NCBI RefSeq assembly: GCF_019468465.1
Contig: NZ_CP080519.1
Coordinates: 10,778,501-10,842,500 of the forward strand
DNA length: 64,000 bases
Source: Amycolatopsis sp. DSM 110486
GTDB lineage: Bacteria > Actinomycetota > Actinomycetes > Mycobacteriales > Pseudonocardiaceae
Direction of reading: 5' to 3'
Shown here: in pieces, positions 17,327 to 25,801 of the stretch
Layout: every line of letters starts with the position of its first letter
Numbering within the stretch: position 1 is the stretch's first letter
Notes under the pieces: model-generated
Databases searched by the model: none
Told to the model about the DNA's origin: nothing
What the model saw: the letters and a program-made list of their open reading frames with translations, nothing else
Program-made: the position numbers and the translations under genes

Positions 17327-18733
17327 ATGTCCTTGTACAAGGGAAAAGTCACAACGAGGCGGGCCCTGGCCGCGGCCGCGGCGCTGCCGGTGCTCGCGGC
17401 GATGACCGTGGCGGGCGCCCCGGCGCAGGCCGCGCCCGGCACTTCGGACATCGCGGGCCTTCAGGCCCAGATCCAGGACGGCACCTTGCTGAGCGACCAC
17501 GGCGTGCGGACCGCGTGTGCCGCCGGGTGCCAGGCCGCCGTGGTCACCGAGAGCCCCGGCTCGGCAAAGGCGTTGTCGACGACGACGCCGGTCGGGCTCG
17601 GGGCCACGGACCTCGCGCGCGCCTACTCGCTGCCGGCCGCGGGCATCGGGCGCAACGGCACGATCGCGGTGATCAGCGCGGGCGCGAACACGCACCTGGA
17701 GTCGGATCTGGCCGTCTACCGCGAGCAGTACGGGCTGCCCGCGTGCACGACGGCGAGCGGGTGCCTCACGATCACCGACTTCCACGGCGGGCCGCCGGTG
17801 CGGCCCGAGACCACCGACGAGTTCAAGGAGTCCGAGGAGGACTGGGCCATCGAGACGTCACTCGACGTCGACATGGCCTCCGCGGCGTGCCCGGCCTGTC
17901 GCATCACGGTGGTGCAGCCGCCGGACCTCGACGCGACCGGTGAGCCCGACCCCGACGAGAAGGCCGCCGACTACGCCACCGCCTACCAGACGGCGGTCCG
18001 ACTCGGCGCGAACGCCGTGAGCCTCAGCGACATCGAGGTCCTCGACTCGGCCACGATCGACGCGCCCTACAGCAAGGCTCTGAACCACCCGGGGGTGCCG
18101 CTGTTCGCGTCGATCGGTGACGTCGGCAGCGCCGACGCGACGGCGGTTTCGGCTTCGGCTTCGGCTTCGGCCAAGAGCAAGGCCGACACGAGCTTCTACA
18201 CCTGGCCCGCCAACTTGCCGTGGGCGGTCGGCGTCGGGGGCACGGCGCTGAAGCCCTCCGACGCGTCGCGTACGAAATTCACCGAACAGGCGTGGCACAA
18301 CCTCGGCGGCGAGTGCGCCCTGACGTTCCCGCCCGCCGCCGGCCAGCCCGCTTCGACCGCCGAGAACTGCGGTGGACACCGCGCGTCCTCCGATGTCGCC
18401 GCCATCGCCGACCCGGCGAACGGCCCGGCGGTGTACGACACCTACGCGCCCTTCACGGGCAAGCCGCAGAACTGGATCGTCAGCGGCGGCACCAGCGCTT
18501 CGTCGCCGTTCGTGGCCGCGTGGTACGTGCGCAGCAGCGGCCACACCACCGGCGCGACGGGCCCGAGCGCGCTGTACGGCGCGCCGGCCTCGGCGTTCCA
18601 CGACGTCACGACCGACGGTGCGGCACCGTCGGTCTGCCAGGGCCTGGGCTGGGGCCCGAAGGTCTGCCAGGCCGGCCCCGGCTGGGACGGCCCGACCGGT
18701 CTCGGCTCGCCGCACGGCCTCGGCCGGTCCTGA
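17327..18733 (+). CDS. secreted S53 (sedolisin)-type serine-carboxyl peptidase
   Basis: 468 residues with a Tat/Sec-like signal peptide (TTRRALAAAAALPVLAAM, cleavage after AQA about residue 36). The sedolisin set is complete: Glu176 and Asp180 spaced by four, Asp265 in GDVG, Ser390 in SGGTSAS, and the C-terminal GWDGPTGLGSP calcium-region motif. These enzymes act at acidic pH outside the cell. The usual ~180-residue inhibitory prodomain is missing; only about 50 residues precede the catalytic domain. A Ser-Ala repeat is encoded at 18148-18171. ATG 17327 with GGGAGG 5 nt upstream. Confidence 0.9.
   Translation: MSLYKGKVTTRRALAAAAALPVLAAMTVAGAPAQAAPGTSDIAGLQAQIQDGTLLSDHGVRTACAAGCQAAVVTESPGSAKALSTTTPVGLGATDLARAYSLPAAGIGRNGTIAVISAGANTHLESDLAVYREQYGLPACTTASGCLTITDFHGGPPVRPETTDEFKESEEDWAIETSLDVDMASAACPACRITVVQPPDLDATGEPDPDEKAADYATAYQTAVRLGANAVSLSDIEVLDSATIDAPYSKALNHPGVPLFASIGDVGSADATAVSASASASAKSKADTSFYTWPANLPWAVGVGGTALKPSDASRTKFTEQAWHNLGGECALTFPPAAGQPASTAENCGGHRASSDVAAIADPANGPAVYDTYAPFTGKPQNWIVSGGTSASSPFVAAWYVRSSGHTTGATGPSALYGAPASAFHDVTTDGAAPSVCQGLGWGPKVCQAGPGWDGPTGLGSPHGLGRS
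18148..18171 (+). repeat. hexanucleotide tandem repeat TTCGGC x4
   Basis: Four perfect in-frame copies inside the S53 peptidase gene encode Ser-Ala dipeptides in a loop after the Asp265 motif. Copy-number slippage would keep frame and only change linker length. Confidence 0.8.
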
Positions 18734-18786
18734 GCCGACGCTGAACCCAGGGTGGCCACGGTGGCGTCCCACCGCGGCCACCCGGC

Positions 18787-20496
18787 TCAGCCGGCCGTGC
18801 GGGGCACGACCGGGAGCAGGAGGTAGGACGGGTGCTCGCCGCCGCTGATCAAGGTGGTCGTGCCGGCGTAGACGTCCGATCCGCGGTCGTGGGGATCGTT
18901 GTGGACGTAGATCCCGTTGCCGCGCATGGAGATCCCGTACGCCGAGGGCCACGGGCCGTCGCCGGGGAACTCGAAGTCGCGCCCCAGCAAGGAAACCCCG
19001 AGCCGGTGGCCGGCCGGGATGATCACCGACGTGGGCCAGATCTCGACGTCGACGTCCACCGGCTCGCCCGGGATGAGCGGCTGCCGCTCGTCGTAGGTGT
19101 GCCAAGGCCGGTACGGCAGGCTCTTTGCCGGGTCGGTCTTGCGCAACGACGAACGCAGCCAGCCGAACCCGACGCCGCCGTGGGGATCCATGGCAGCGGG
19201 GAACGTCACGTCGCGGCCGGCAGGATCCTGCACACGCAAGGCGAGGAACAGGTCGGCGTCGGCCGTGGACGAGGCGACGCGCAGGTGCGCCGACGCCGGG
19301 CCCGTGAGCTCCAGCTCCTCGGTCAACGGCTCGGTCCAGAACGTGAGCCCCTCGCCCTGCGCCGCGAACGCCGTCTCGCGCCGCGTCACATCCCCGGCCG
19401 CGGCCAGCGTCCCGCCGTCGAGGTCGAGGTGAAACTGTGCCCACTGTGTCCGGTCGAGCGGCCACGCGGTCTCGCCGCGCTTCTCGAACGTCCCGTCGAC
19501 GCGGCGGGCGTGCACGACCACCGGCGGCTGCTCGGCCCACCCGGTGTCCTCGCCCTTGAGGAAATGCCCGAAGAACCGCTTCTGCAGCGCGACCCCGTAG
19601 TCGGTGTAGAACTCGACCCAGTGCTGCAGGCCGTGGACCTCGAGCCACTTCTGCTCGCTCGACACGCCGGCGTAACCCTCGAACCCGCCGCGGGTGTGCA
19701 GGTGGTGGGCCCAGTTCGTGGCCGAGAGCACGGGCACGGTGATCTTCGCCAGGTCCGCCGTGCGCTCGCGGTAGTACTCGTCCAGCAGCGGGTGGTCGCG
19801 CAGCTCGGCGACGGTGTCGGCGACGTTCTTCGCCAGTTCCTCGGGAGTGAGCACCTCGGGCCCGGCCACCGGCTCGCCGGTGACGCGGCTGCGCGGGCTG
19901 TCCGCGACCCCGTGCTGCACCGAGGAAACCTGGACCGGGTACCACTGTTTCACGAAGACGTCGAGGATCCCGCCGTGGTGGGTGAACTCGCGGTAGTAGT
20001 CGCTCGCGCCCTCCCACGGGCAGATCGCCGCGAGGTGCGGCGGCTGCAGCGCGGCGACCTGCCACTGGTTGATGCCGTAGTAGGAGATGCCGAGCAACCC
20101 GACCTTGCCGGTGCTCCAGGGCTGGACCGCGGCCCACTCGATGCAGGTGTAGTAGTCCCGTGTCTCGCGCGGCGAGAGGATGTCGAGGTACCCGGGCGAA
20201 CGGCCGGCGCCGCGCGAGTCGACGCGGATCACGACGTACCCGTCCGGCACCCACTTCTCCGGGTCCACGGTTTCCCAGTTCTGGTATCGGTTCGACGAAC
20301 CCGCCAGGGCGTCCGGGTGCTCGGCCTCCAGGTTGCTCCACATGGCCTGGTAGCCGTCCTGGAACGCGAGCCCCTTCGCGTACGGGCCGTGGGTCATGAG
20401 CACCGGGTGCGACCCCGCGTCCTCGGGCCGGAACACGTCCGCCCGCAGGACCAGCCCGTCGTCCATCGTGATCGGGACATCCCAGTCGATGTGCAT
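18787..20496 (-). CDS. CocE/NonD-family hydrolase (X-Pro dipeptidyl-peptidase S15 fold)
   Basis: 569 residues. The nucleophile motif GISYYG follows WSTGKVGLL, RVDSRGAGRSPG precedes it, and the C-terminal half is the jelly-roll domain (ELTGPASAHLRVASSTADADLF) of cocaine esterase/S15 proteins. It hydrolyses esters or acyl amides. No signal peptide. It sits 15 bp downstream of the epoxide-hydrolase-like gene on the same strand, so the two form an operon read from the divergent promoter near 21.6 kb. Confidence 0.9.
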   Translation of the reverse strand: MHIDWDVPITMDDGLVLRADVFRPEDAGSHPVLMTHGPYAKGLAFQDGYQAMWSNLEAEHPDALAGSSNRYQNWETVDPEKWVPDGYVVIRVDSRGAGRSPGYLDILSPRETRDYYTCIEWAAVQPWSTGKVGLLGISYYGINQWQVAALQPPHLAAICPWEGASDYYREFTHHGGILDVFVKQWYPVQVSSVQHGVADSPRSRVTGEPVAGPEVLTPEELAKNVADTVAELRDHPLLDEYYRERTADLAKITVPVLSATNWAHHLHTRGGFEGYAGVSSEQKWLEVHGLQHWVEFYTDYGVALQKRFFGHFLKGEDTGWAEQPPVVVHARRVDGTFEKRGETAWPLDRTQWAQFHLDLDGGTLAAAGDVTRRETAFAAQGEGLTFWTEPLTEELELTGPASAHLRVASSTADADLFLALRVQDPAGRDVTFPAAMDPHGGVGFGWLRSSLRKTDPAKSLPYRPWHTYDERQPLIPGEPVDVDVEIWPTSVIIPAGHRLGVSLLGRDFEFPGDGPWPSAYGISMRGNGIYVHNDPHDRGSDVYAGTTTLISGGEHPSYLLLPVVPRTAG

Positions 20497-20511
20497 GGTT
20501 CTCGTCCGCTC

Positions 20512-21519
20512 CTAGCCGGCCAGGAAGGCCGCGATCTTCTCGCTCGTCTCACCCGGGTTCTCCAGCGGCGGGAAGTGCCCCGCGCCGACGAACGCGAGCC
20601 GGGAGTTCGGGATGTGCTTCTCGATGTCTTCGAAGTACTCGTACGGCTGGAACGGGTCCTCGTAACCCTGCAGCACCAGGATCGGGCACTGCCAGGTGCG
20701 GATCAGGTCGAGGCGCCGGTCGATCCACTCCTTCTTGATGGTGGTCGACTGGAAGTACCGCGGCACCGCCCACTTGATGCCCGGGTGGCTCGCCTCCCGG
20801 ATCGTGCGCCGCACGTCCTCCTCGGCGACCGGGCGGGTCGAGAGGATCGCGTGCAGGTTCGACACCAGCTCCGCGGGGTCGCCGAACGGGTTGTGGTCGA
20901 GGTCGGTGAACCACTTCTCCTGCGGCGACACGTCCGGGTGCCAGTGCCACAGCTGCTGCTCACCGCGCACGTACTTGTGGATCCGCTCCGGGTGGCGCGA
21001 GGCGAGGTAGTCGACGATCGGGCCACCGCGGTCGTGGGTGACGAAGCTCGGCCGCTCGATGCCGAGCACGTCCAGCAGACCCACGAGCTGGTCGGCCACC
21101 CCGACGTGCCGGTAGTCGCCCGGGGACTTCTCCGACTGGCCGTATCCCTTGAGATCGATCGACAGCACGCGAAAGTCGGCGGCGAGATCGGTGATCTGGT
21201 GGTGGAACAGGTACCACGAATCGGGAATCCCGTGCAGGAACACCACCACCGGCTTGTCCGACGTGCCCGCCTCGACGAAGTGCCAGCGGACGGTCTCCAT
21301 GTCGCCCGGGCCGTCGACGAAGCGGTGGGTCACGGTCGTGCCGCCGGGGAGGCGTTCGGTTTCTCCGTCCTCGTTCGCGATCGGCTTTTCGGAGGCGAAG
21401 ACGTGCTTGCCCGGCGCGTCCCGCCGCGCGATCGCCGCCGCGATCGCGTCCTGCGCGCGTTGCGTCGGCGGGGTGAACTCGAGCCCGGCCGCGACCGCCG
21501 GTGCCGTGTAGTGCTCCAT
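20512..21519 (-). CDS. alpha/beta hydrolase, epoxide hydrolase/haloalkane dehalogenase-like
   Basis: 335 residues. FLHGIPDSWYLF gives the oxyanion HGxP, the nucleophile is the Asp in THDRGGPIVDYLA, and AGHFPPLENP carries the His. An Asp rather than Ser nucleophile points to epoxide hydrolase or dehalogenase chemistry. An unusual ~85-residue N-terminal extension precedes the fold. ATG 21519 with AAAGGGA upstream; an earlier in-frame start lies inside the operator region. First gene of a two-gene operon with the CocE-like hydrolase, divergent from an SDR. Confidence 0.88.
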   Translation of the reverse strand: MEHYTAPAVAAGLEFTPPTQRAQDAIAAAIARRDAPGKHVFASEKPIANEDGETERLPGGTTVTHRFVDGPGDMETVRWHFVEAGTSDKPVVVFLHGIPDSWYLFHHQITDLAADFRVLSIDLKGYGQSEKSPGDYRHVGVADQLVGLLDVLGIERPSFVTHDRGGPIVDYLASRHPERIHKYVRGEQQLWHWHPDVSPQEKWFTDLDHNPFGDPAELVSNLHAILSTRPVAEEDVRRTIREASHPGIKWAVPRYFQSTTIKKEWIDRRLDLIRTWQCPILVLQGYEDPFQPYEYFEDIEKHIPNSRLAFVGAGHFPPLENPGETSEKIAAFLAG

Positions 21520-21573
21520 GGGTTGGTCCCTTTCAGCGGCAGACGGCCAGGTTCGTGCGCCTGCAACCAACGT

Positions 21574-21587
21574 CGGACAGCTGTCCG
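21574..21587. promoter_or_regulatory. operator: perfect palindrome CGGACAG-CTGTCCG
   Basis: A 14-bp perfect palindrome 55 bp upstream of the hydrolase start. It has a near-identical partner at 21708-21721, on the SDR side of the same divergent region. The pattern suits a TetR-type dimer regulating both directions. Confidence 0.6.
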
Positions 21588-21627
21588 TCAGACGACGACG
21601 ATTCAACCCGAAGCGGCCGTTGTCAAG

Positions 21628-21645
21628 ACTCAACAGCCGTTGAGT
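21628..21645. promoter_or_regulatory. inverted repeat ACTCAAC-N4-GTTGAGT
   Basis: A perfect 7-bp inverted repeat with AGCC spacer lies midway between the two CGGACAG operators. It may be another protein site; no U-tract follows, so a terminator is unlikely. Confidence 0.35.
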
Positions 21646-21707
21646 TCCCCTTTCTACTGGCGTCTTGGGAGCACTTGACACACTTTGTGGCTCCGGTCCA
21701 CTGTTGC

Positions 21708-21721
21708 CGGACAGATGTCCG
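21708..21721. promoter_or_regulatory. operator: palindrome CGGACAG-ATGTCCG
   Basis: Differs from the perfect copy at 21574 by one central base. It lies 46 bp upstream of the SDR start and 34 bp downstream of TTGACA at 21675-21680, so a bound repressor would cover the promoter region. Confidence 0.6.
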
Positions 21722-21767
21722 TAGGCCGGCGGGTAGCCGTTCCGGCAGGTTTCACGAAGGGAAGCTC

Positions 21768-22484
21768 GTGTCTCGAATCCTGGTCATCGGGGGCAGCGGC
21801 GGACTGGGGCGGGCCGTCGCCGGGGCGTTGGCCGACCGCGGGGACGCGGTGATCGTCACCAGCCGCGATCCGGGCCGCGCCGAAGCCGCCGCGCGGGAAA
21901 TCGGCGGACGGGCGACCGGGCTCGGTGTCGACTTGGCGATGCCAGAGACGATCGCCGGCGCCCTCACTGGCGTCGACGAGATCGACGGGCTCGTCATCAC
22001 CGCCATCCACCAGGACGGCGGCAGCATCCACGCGTTCAGCGTCGCCGACGCGGTGCGCGCCGCCACGGTCAAGCTCGTCGGGTACGCCGAAGCCGTCCGC
22101 GCCCTTCGCGACCGGTTCGCCCCGCACGGCTCGGTGGTGCTGTTCGGCGGCAGCGCGAAAGACCGGCCGTATCCCGGGTCGACGATGGTGTCCGCGACCA
22201 ACGGCGGCGTCAGCTCACTCGTGCGCACGCTGGCTTGGGAGCTCGCGCCGATCCGGGTCAACGCACTGCACCCGGGTGTCGTCCTCGACAGCCCGGTCTG
22301 GCGCAAGGTCCCCGGCAACCCGCCCGCGCGCACGCTCACCGGCACGCCGATCACGATGGCCGACATCGTCGACGCCACGCAGTTCCTCCTGCGCAACCCC
22401 GCCGTCAACGCGCTGGACCTCCACGTCGACGGCGGCGTGCGGCTGATGGACGGCCCGGTGCCGCTGCAGACGCCCGGGGCTTAG
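21768..22484 (+). CDS. short-chain dehydrogenase/reductase (atypical)
   Basis: 238 residues from GTG 21768 (GAAGGGA upstream). Rossmann loop ILVIGGSGGLGRAVAGALAD, and a C-terminal PGVV--SP plus LHVDGGVRLM typical of SDRs. The catalytic Tyr-x3-Lys is not evident: the segment after FGGSAKDRPYPGSTMVSATNGG has no clear YxxxK, so it may be an atypical SDR with altered chemistry. It is divergent from the hydrolase operon and ends 4 bp inside the convergent dehalogenase-like gene. Confidence 0.85.
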   Translation: MSRILVIGGSGGLGRAVAGALADRGDAVIVTSRDPGRAEAAAREIGGRATGLGVDLAMPETIAGALTGVDEIDGLVITAIHQDGGSIHAFSVADAVRAATVKLVGYAEAVRALRDRFAPHGSVVLFGGSAKDRPYPGSTMVSATNGGVSSLVRTLAWELAPIRVNALHPGVVLDSPVWRKVPGNPPARTLTGTPITMADIVDATQFLLRNPAVNALDLHVDGGVRLMDGPVPLQTPGA

Positions 22485-23368
22485 GTCTCCGCGAAGAAGT
22501 CCCGCAATGCTTCGGCGACAACGTGCGGTTGTTCCTCCGGCAGGTAATGGTCGCTCTCGACGGCGAGCGTGCGCAGGTCCGTCGCGTACTCGCGCCACGC
22601 GGCGGGCACGTCGTAGGAGCGGCCGACGAAGCTGCCGTTCCCCCACAGCGCGAGCAGCGGGCTGGTGACGAGCCGGCCCGCTGCCGCGTCCGCGTCGTCG
22701 TGTTCGAGGTCGATGCCCGCCGCGGCACGGTAGTCCGCGCACGAAGCGGCGATCGCCTCCGGCGCGGAGAAGCACCGCACGTACTCGGCGACGGCGGCGG
22801 GATCGAAGGGCGTGCCGCCGTCGTGGCGGGAGTTCATGCGCGAGGTGACCCAGAACTCGGGGTCGCCGGCGAGCAGCCGTTCGGGGATTCCGTTGCCGGC
22901 GGCGAGGAAGAACCAGTGGTAGTAGCCCATTCCGAAGTCCTTGTCGGCGTGCTGGAACGCATACCGCGTGGGGACGATGTCCAGCACCGCCAGCGCCTTT
23001 ACCGCTTCGGGCGCGTCGAGCGCGAGCCGGTGCCCCACCCGCCCGCCGCGGTCGTGCCCAGCGACGGCGAAGCGGTCGAAGCCCAGCTTCGCCATGACCT
23101 GGAGCTGGTCGTCCGCCATGGCCCGCTTGGCATATTTTTGGTCGCCGCCGGCCGGCTTGTCGCTGTCACCGTACCCGCGCAAATCGGTCAGCACCACGGT
23201 GAACTCCTCCGCCAGCCGCGGCGCGACGTGGTGCCAGATCAAGTGCGTCTGCGGATAACCGTGCAGCAGCAACACCGGCGGCCCCTCCCCGGCGACCGCG
23301 CAGTTGATCCGCACGCCCCCCGCGTCGACCCGCTGGTACCCGAACTTCTCCGGCAAGGGAACACTCAT
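22481..23368 (-). CDS. fluoroacetate/haloacetate dehalogenase-like alpha/beta hydrolase
   Basis: 295 residues. All functional residues known from the Rhodopseudomonas palustris fluoroacetate dehalogenase are in place: nucleophile Asp106, carboxylate-binding Arg107 and Arg110 (HDRGGRVGHR), Asp130 and His274 of the relay, and the fluoride pocket His151, Trp152 and Tyr213 (YYHWFF, DYRA). GDQKYAKRAMA and the IDLEHD segment are also typical. The reaction would be haloacetate to glycolate plus halide. Related epoxide hydrolases lack the His-Trp-Tyr halide set, which favours dehalogenase. ATG 23368 with GGAGGTCTCG upstream. Confidence 0.88.
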   Translation of the reverse strand: MSVPLPEKFGYQRVDAGGVRINCAVAGEGPPVLLLHGYPQTHLIWHHVAPRLAEEFTVVLTDLRGYGDSDKPAGGDQKYAKRAMADDQLQVMAKLGFDRFAVAGHDRGGRVGHRLALDAPEAVKALAVLDIVPTRYAFQHADKDFGMGYYHWFFLAAGNGIPERLLAGDPEFWVTSRMNSRHDGGTPFDPAAVAEYVRCFSAPEAIAASCADYRAAAGIDLEHDDADAAAGRLVTSPLLALWGNGSFVGRSYDVPAAWREYATDLRTLAVESDHYLPEEQPHVVAEALRDFFAET

Positions 23369-23390
23369 CGAGACCTCCGGTGGGGCGGCT

Positions 23391-23690
23391 TCATGATCGA
23401 CTGTATCTGCCAGAATCGCCGGCCTGCCCAAGGGACCGGACGATGACCGCCTCGATTCGTCGTTCGCGCCACGACAGGAAGACCCCCAACCGCGAAGAAC
23501 CGCCACACTTCAAGCTCTTCAGACATGCACCTCGCAACCAGGGCTCGCCGCGGTTGTATACCCCAGAGCAGGTTGCGGCCCAAGCCAGAACGAAGCCCAG
23601 CGTCGCCAAATACTGCAGCACCGTCTGTGCTGCGCCGCTGACCAGGATCGCCACACTCGTGAGCACGATCGCCACGACAAACGCAACCAT
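23391..23690 (-). CDS. possible small membrane protein, hypothetical
   Basis: The 405-bp gap between the dehalogenase and globin genes holds this 99-codon frame. The first ~45 residues are strongly hydrophobic (MVAFVVAIVLTSVAILVSG, then LATLGFVLAWAATCSGV), consistent with two membrane helices; the rest is basic and ordinary. No good SD precedes the ATG, and base composition is less GC-rich than its neighbours. No family recognised. It may be a remnant or a chance frame. Confidence 0.3.
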   Translation of the reverse strand: MVAFVVAIVLTSVAILVSGAAQTVLQYLATLGFVLAWAATCSGVYNRGEPWLRGACLKSLKCGGSSRLGVFLSWRERRIEAVIVRSLGQAGDSGRYSRS

Positions 23691-23773
23691 GCGAATCGGG
23701 TCGCGGCCACCACGCGCTCAAGCCACCGGTGAAATTGCCCGCCAATGTCCGATACCTGCCCTACGCTGGACGC

Positions 23774-24223
23774 ATGCCCTCACTGTTCGAGCACGCCGGC
23801 GGGGAAGCCGCCCTGCACCGGCTGGAGCAGCTGTTCTACGACAGCGTGCTGGCGGATCCGCTGCTGCAGCCGTTGTTCGGCGCGGGACAGCCGCGGCACG
23901 TCGAGCACCTGACGTCGTTCACGGCCGAGTCGTTCGGCGGGCCGGACCGCTTCTCGCGCGAGCTGGGGTTCGCGCACCTGATCTCCGTCCACCGGGGACT
24001 GAAGATCACCGAAGCCCAGCGGCAGCGGTTCGTCCAGCTCTACCTCGCGGCCCTGGACACCGCGGGGATGCCCCGCGACGCGCCGTTCCGCGACGCTGTC
24101 CGCGAACACGTCGAGTTCGGCTCCCGGGTCGCCCTGCAGAACTCCCACGCCGAGACGGACGTCGACCTCCACCCCCTGCGCGAAGTCCCCCACTGGACCT
24201 GGGCAGGCGACGACCCGCAGTAG
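23774..24223 (+). CDS. truncated hemoglobin (trHb, group II-like)
   Basis: 149 residues of the 2-on-2 globin fold. The proximal His is in ISVHRGLKIT, followed by the G-helix EAQRQRFVQLYLAAL. In the well-known group II proteins a Trp occupies the G8 position; here it is Phe (RFV), so O2 stabilisation may differ. A longer C-terminus (DVDLHPLREVPHWTW) extends beyond the usual 128-residue core. The ATG at 23774 is used since it begins the N-terminal helix. Cytosolic O2/NO binding is the likely role. Confidence 0.87.
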   Translation: MPSLFEHAGGEAALHRLEQLFYDSVLADPLLQPLFGAGQPRHVEHLTSFTAESFGGPDRFSRELGFAHLISVHRGLKITEAQRQRFVQLYLAALDTAGMPRDAPFRDAVREHVEFGSRVALQNSHAETDVDLHPLREVPHWTWAGDDPQ

Positions 24224-24270
24224 TCGTGACATCATCGGAGCCGCCGTGATCACGTGTGGAAAGGCGGCCG

Positions 24271-25182
24271 GTGGACTACGAGCGCGCTGTCGGTGAGGTC
24301 TGGGCGGCCACGAAGCCCCACATCGGGGCCGGCAAGGTGGCGGACTACATCCCCGACCTGATCTGCGTGGACCCGGGCCAGTTCGGGTTCGCGGTGGCGA
24401 CCGTCGACGGCGAGGTGCACCAGGTGGGTGACGCGGAGGTGCCGTTCTCGATCCAGAGCATCTCGAAGGCGTTCGCGCTCGCGCACGTGCTCGGGCACGA
24501 CGACGCGTCGATCTGGCGGCGCGTGAACCGCGAGCCGTCGGGGACGCGGTTCAACTCGCTGATCCAGCTGGAGATCGAGCGCGGCGTGCCGCGCAACCCG
24601 TTCATCAACGCGGGCGCGCTGCTGGTGACCGACCAGCTCCTCGCGGACACCGGCGACGCCTGTGGCGCCCTGTGCGCGTTCCTGGCCGCGGAGACCGGGA
24701 ACCCCGACCTCACCTACGACCCGGCGATGGCCGAGTCCGAGACGCGTACCGGGAACCGCAACCGTTCGCTGGCCTACCTGATGGCCGATTTCGGCAACGT
24801 CCTCAACCCCGTCGACGAGATGCTCGACCACTACTTCCGCCAATGCTCGATCATGGCCTCGTGCGTCGAGCTCGCCCGCGCGGGGCTGGTCCTGGCGCGC
24901 CACGGCGTCCGCCGCGACGGCACGCGCCTGCTGTCGAAGCAGGACGCCCGGCGCATCAACGCGATCATGCTCACCTGCGGCACCTACGACGCCGCCGGCG
25001 AGTTCGCGTATCGCGTGGGGCTGCCGTGCAAGAGCGGTGTCGGCGGCGGGATCCTCGCGATCGTGCCGGACCGCTGCGCGATCGCGGCGTGGGGGCCGGG
25101 GCTCGACGAGAAGGGCAACTCCGTGTCCGCGGCGATGGCGCTCGAGACGTTCGGCAACGTCACGGGGCTCAGCATCTTCTGA
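24271..25182 (+). CDS. glsA: glutaminase
   Basis: 303 residues, matching bacterial glutaminases of the serine-dependent beta-lactamase-like fold. The nucleophile motif S-I-S-K is at 63-66 (FSIQSISKAFA), PFINAGALLV, the ETRTGNRNRSLAYL segment and KSGVGGGILA follow in family order. It hydrolyses L-glutamine to glutamate and ammonia in the cytosol. Two GTG codons are possible starts; 24271 is chosen because GGAAAGG sits about 7 nt upstream. The gene stands alone, followed 9 bp later by the convergent UDG-like gene. Confidence 0.93.
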   Translation: MDYERAVGEVWAATKPHIGAGKVADYIPDLICVDPGQFGFAVATVDGEVHQVGDAEVPFSIQSISKAFALAHVLGHDDASIWRRVNREPSGTRFNSLIQLEIERGVPRNPFINAGALLVTDQLLADTGDACGALCAFLAAETGNPDLTYDPAMAESETRTGNRNRSLAYLMADFGNVLNPVDEMLDHYFRQCSIMASCVELARAGLVLARHGVRRDGTRLLSKQDARRINAIMLTCGTYDAAGEFAYRVGLPCKSGVGGGILAIVPDRCAIAAWGPGLDEKGNSVSAAMALETFGNVTGLSIF

Positions 25183-25191
25183 TGCGTCCAC

Positions 25192-25776
25192 TCAGGACTG
25201 CAACGCGGCCGCCACCAGCATCCGCAGCTCCGGCACGACCTCCTGCTCGAACCACGGGTTCCGCAGGTGCCACCCGACGTTCAGCGGCGACGGGTGCACG
25301 AGCGGGATCGTCGACGGCAGGTAGTCGCGGAACGACCGGACGGTCTCCGTGAGGCTCCACCCGCGCCCGGCGTGCAGGTAGTGCTTCTGCGCGTAGCTGC
25401 CGACGAGCACCGTCAGCCGGATCTCGGGCAGCTCGGCGAAAATCCGCGGATGCCACTTGTCCGCAACCCCGCGGCGCGGCGGCGCGTCACCGGAGGCCGC
25501 CTTGCCGGGGTAGAAGAAATCCATCGGCACGATCGCGAACAGCCCGGGATCGTAGAACTCCTCGTCGGTCACCCCGAGCCAGCCGCGCAGCTTCACGCCG
25601 CTGGCGTCGTTCCAGGGGACGCCGCTCTCCTGCGCCTTCCGCCCGGGCGCCTGCCCGATGAGCGCCACCTTCGCCGACGGCTCCGCGGTGTAGAGGGGCT
25701 CGTAACCGGCTTCCTTCGCCCACGCGTTGTCGGGGTCGGCGATGAGGTCGGCGCGGATCCGGTCGAGGTTCGTCAT
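25192..25776 (-). CDS. uracil-DNA glycosylase-superfamily protein
   Basis: 194 residues. Motif A appears as VALIGQAPGRKAQESGVPWNDASG and motif B as VHPSPLNVGWH, the two DNA-uracil pocket loops of the superfamily; LVGSYAQKHYL lies between. No Fe-S cysteines are present, so it is not a family 4/5 UDG; it resembles the family of single-domain UDG-like proteins of uncertain substrate. ATG 25776. It is transcribed just after the hypothetical gene of the opposite orientation set; no operon partner is evident. Confidence 0.87.
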   Translation of the reverse strand: MTNLDRIRADLIADPDNAWAKEAGYEPLYTAEPSAKVALIGQAPGRKAQESGVPWNDASGVKLRGWLGVTDEEFYDPGLFAIVPMDFFYPGKAASGDAPPRRGVADKWHPRIFAELPEIRLTVLVGSYAQKHYLHAGRGWSLTETVRSFRDYLPSTIPLVHPSPLNVGWHLRNPWFEQEVVPELRMLVAAALQS

Positions 25777-25801
25777 GGTCCGGCGAGAATATCCGGGCCC
25801 C

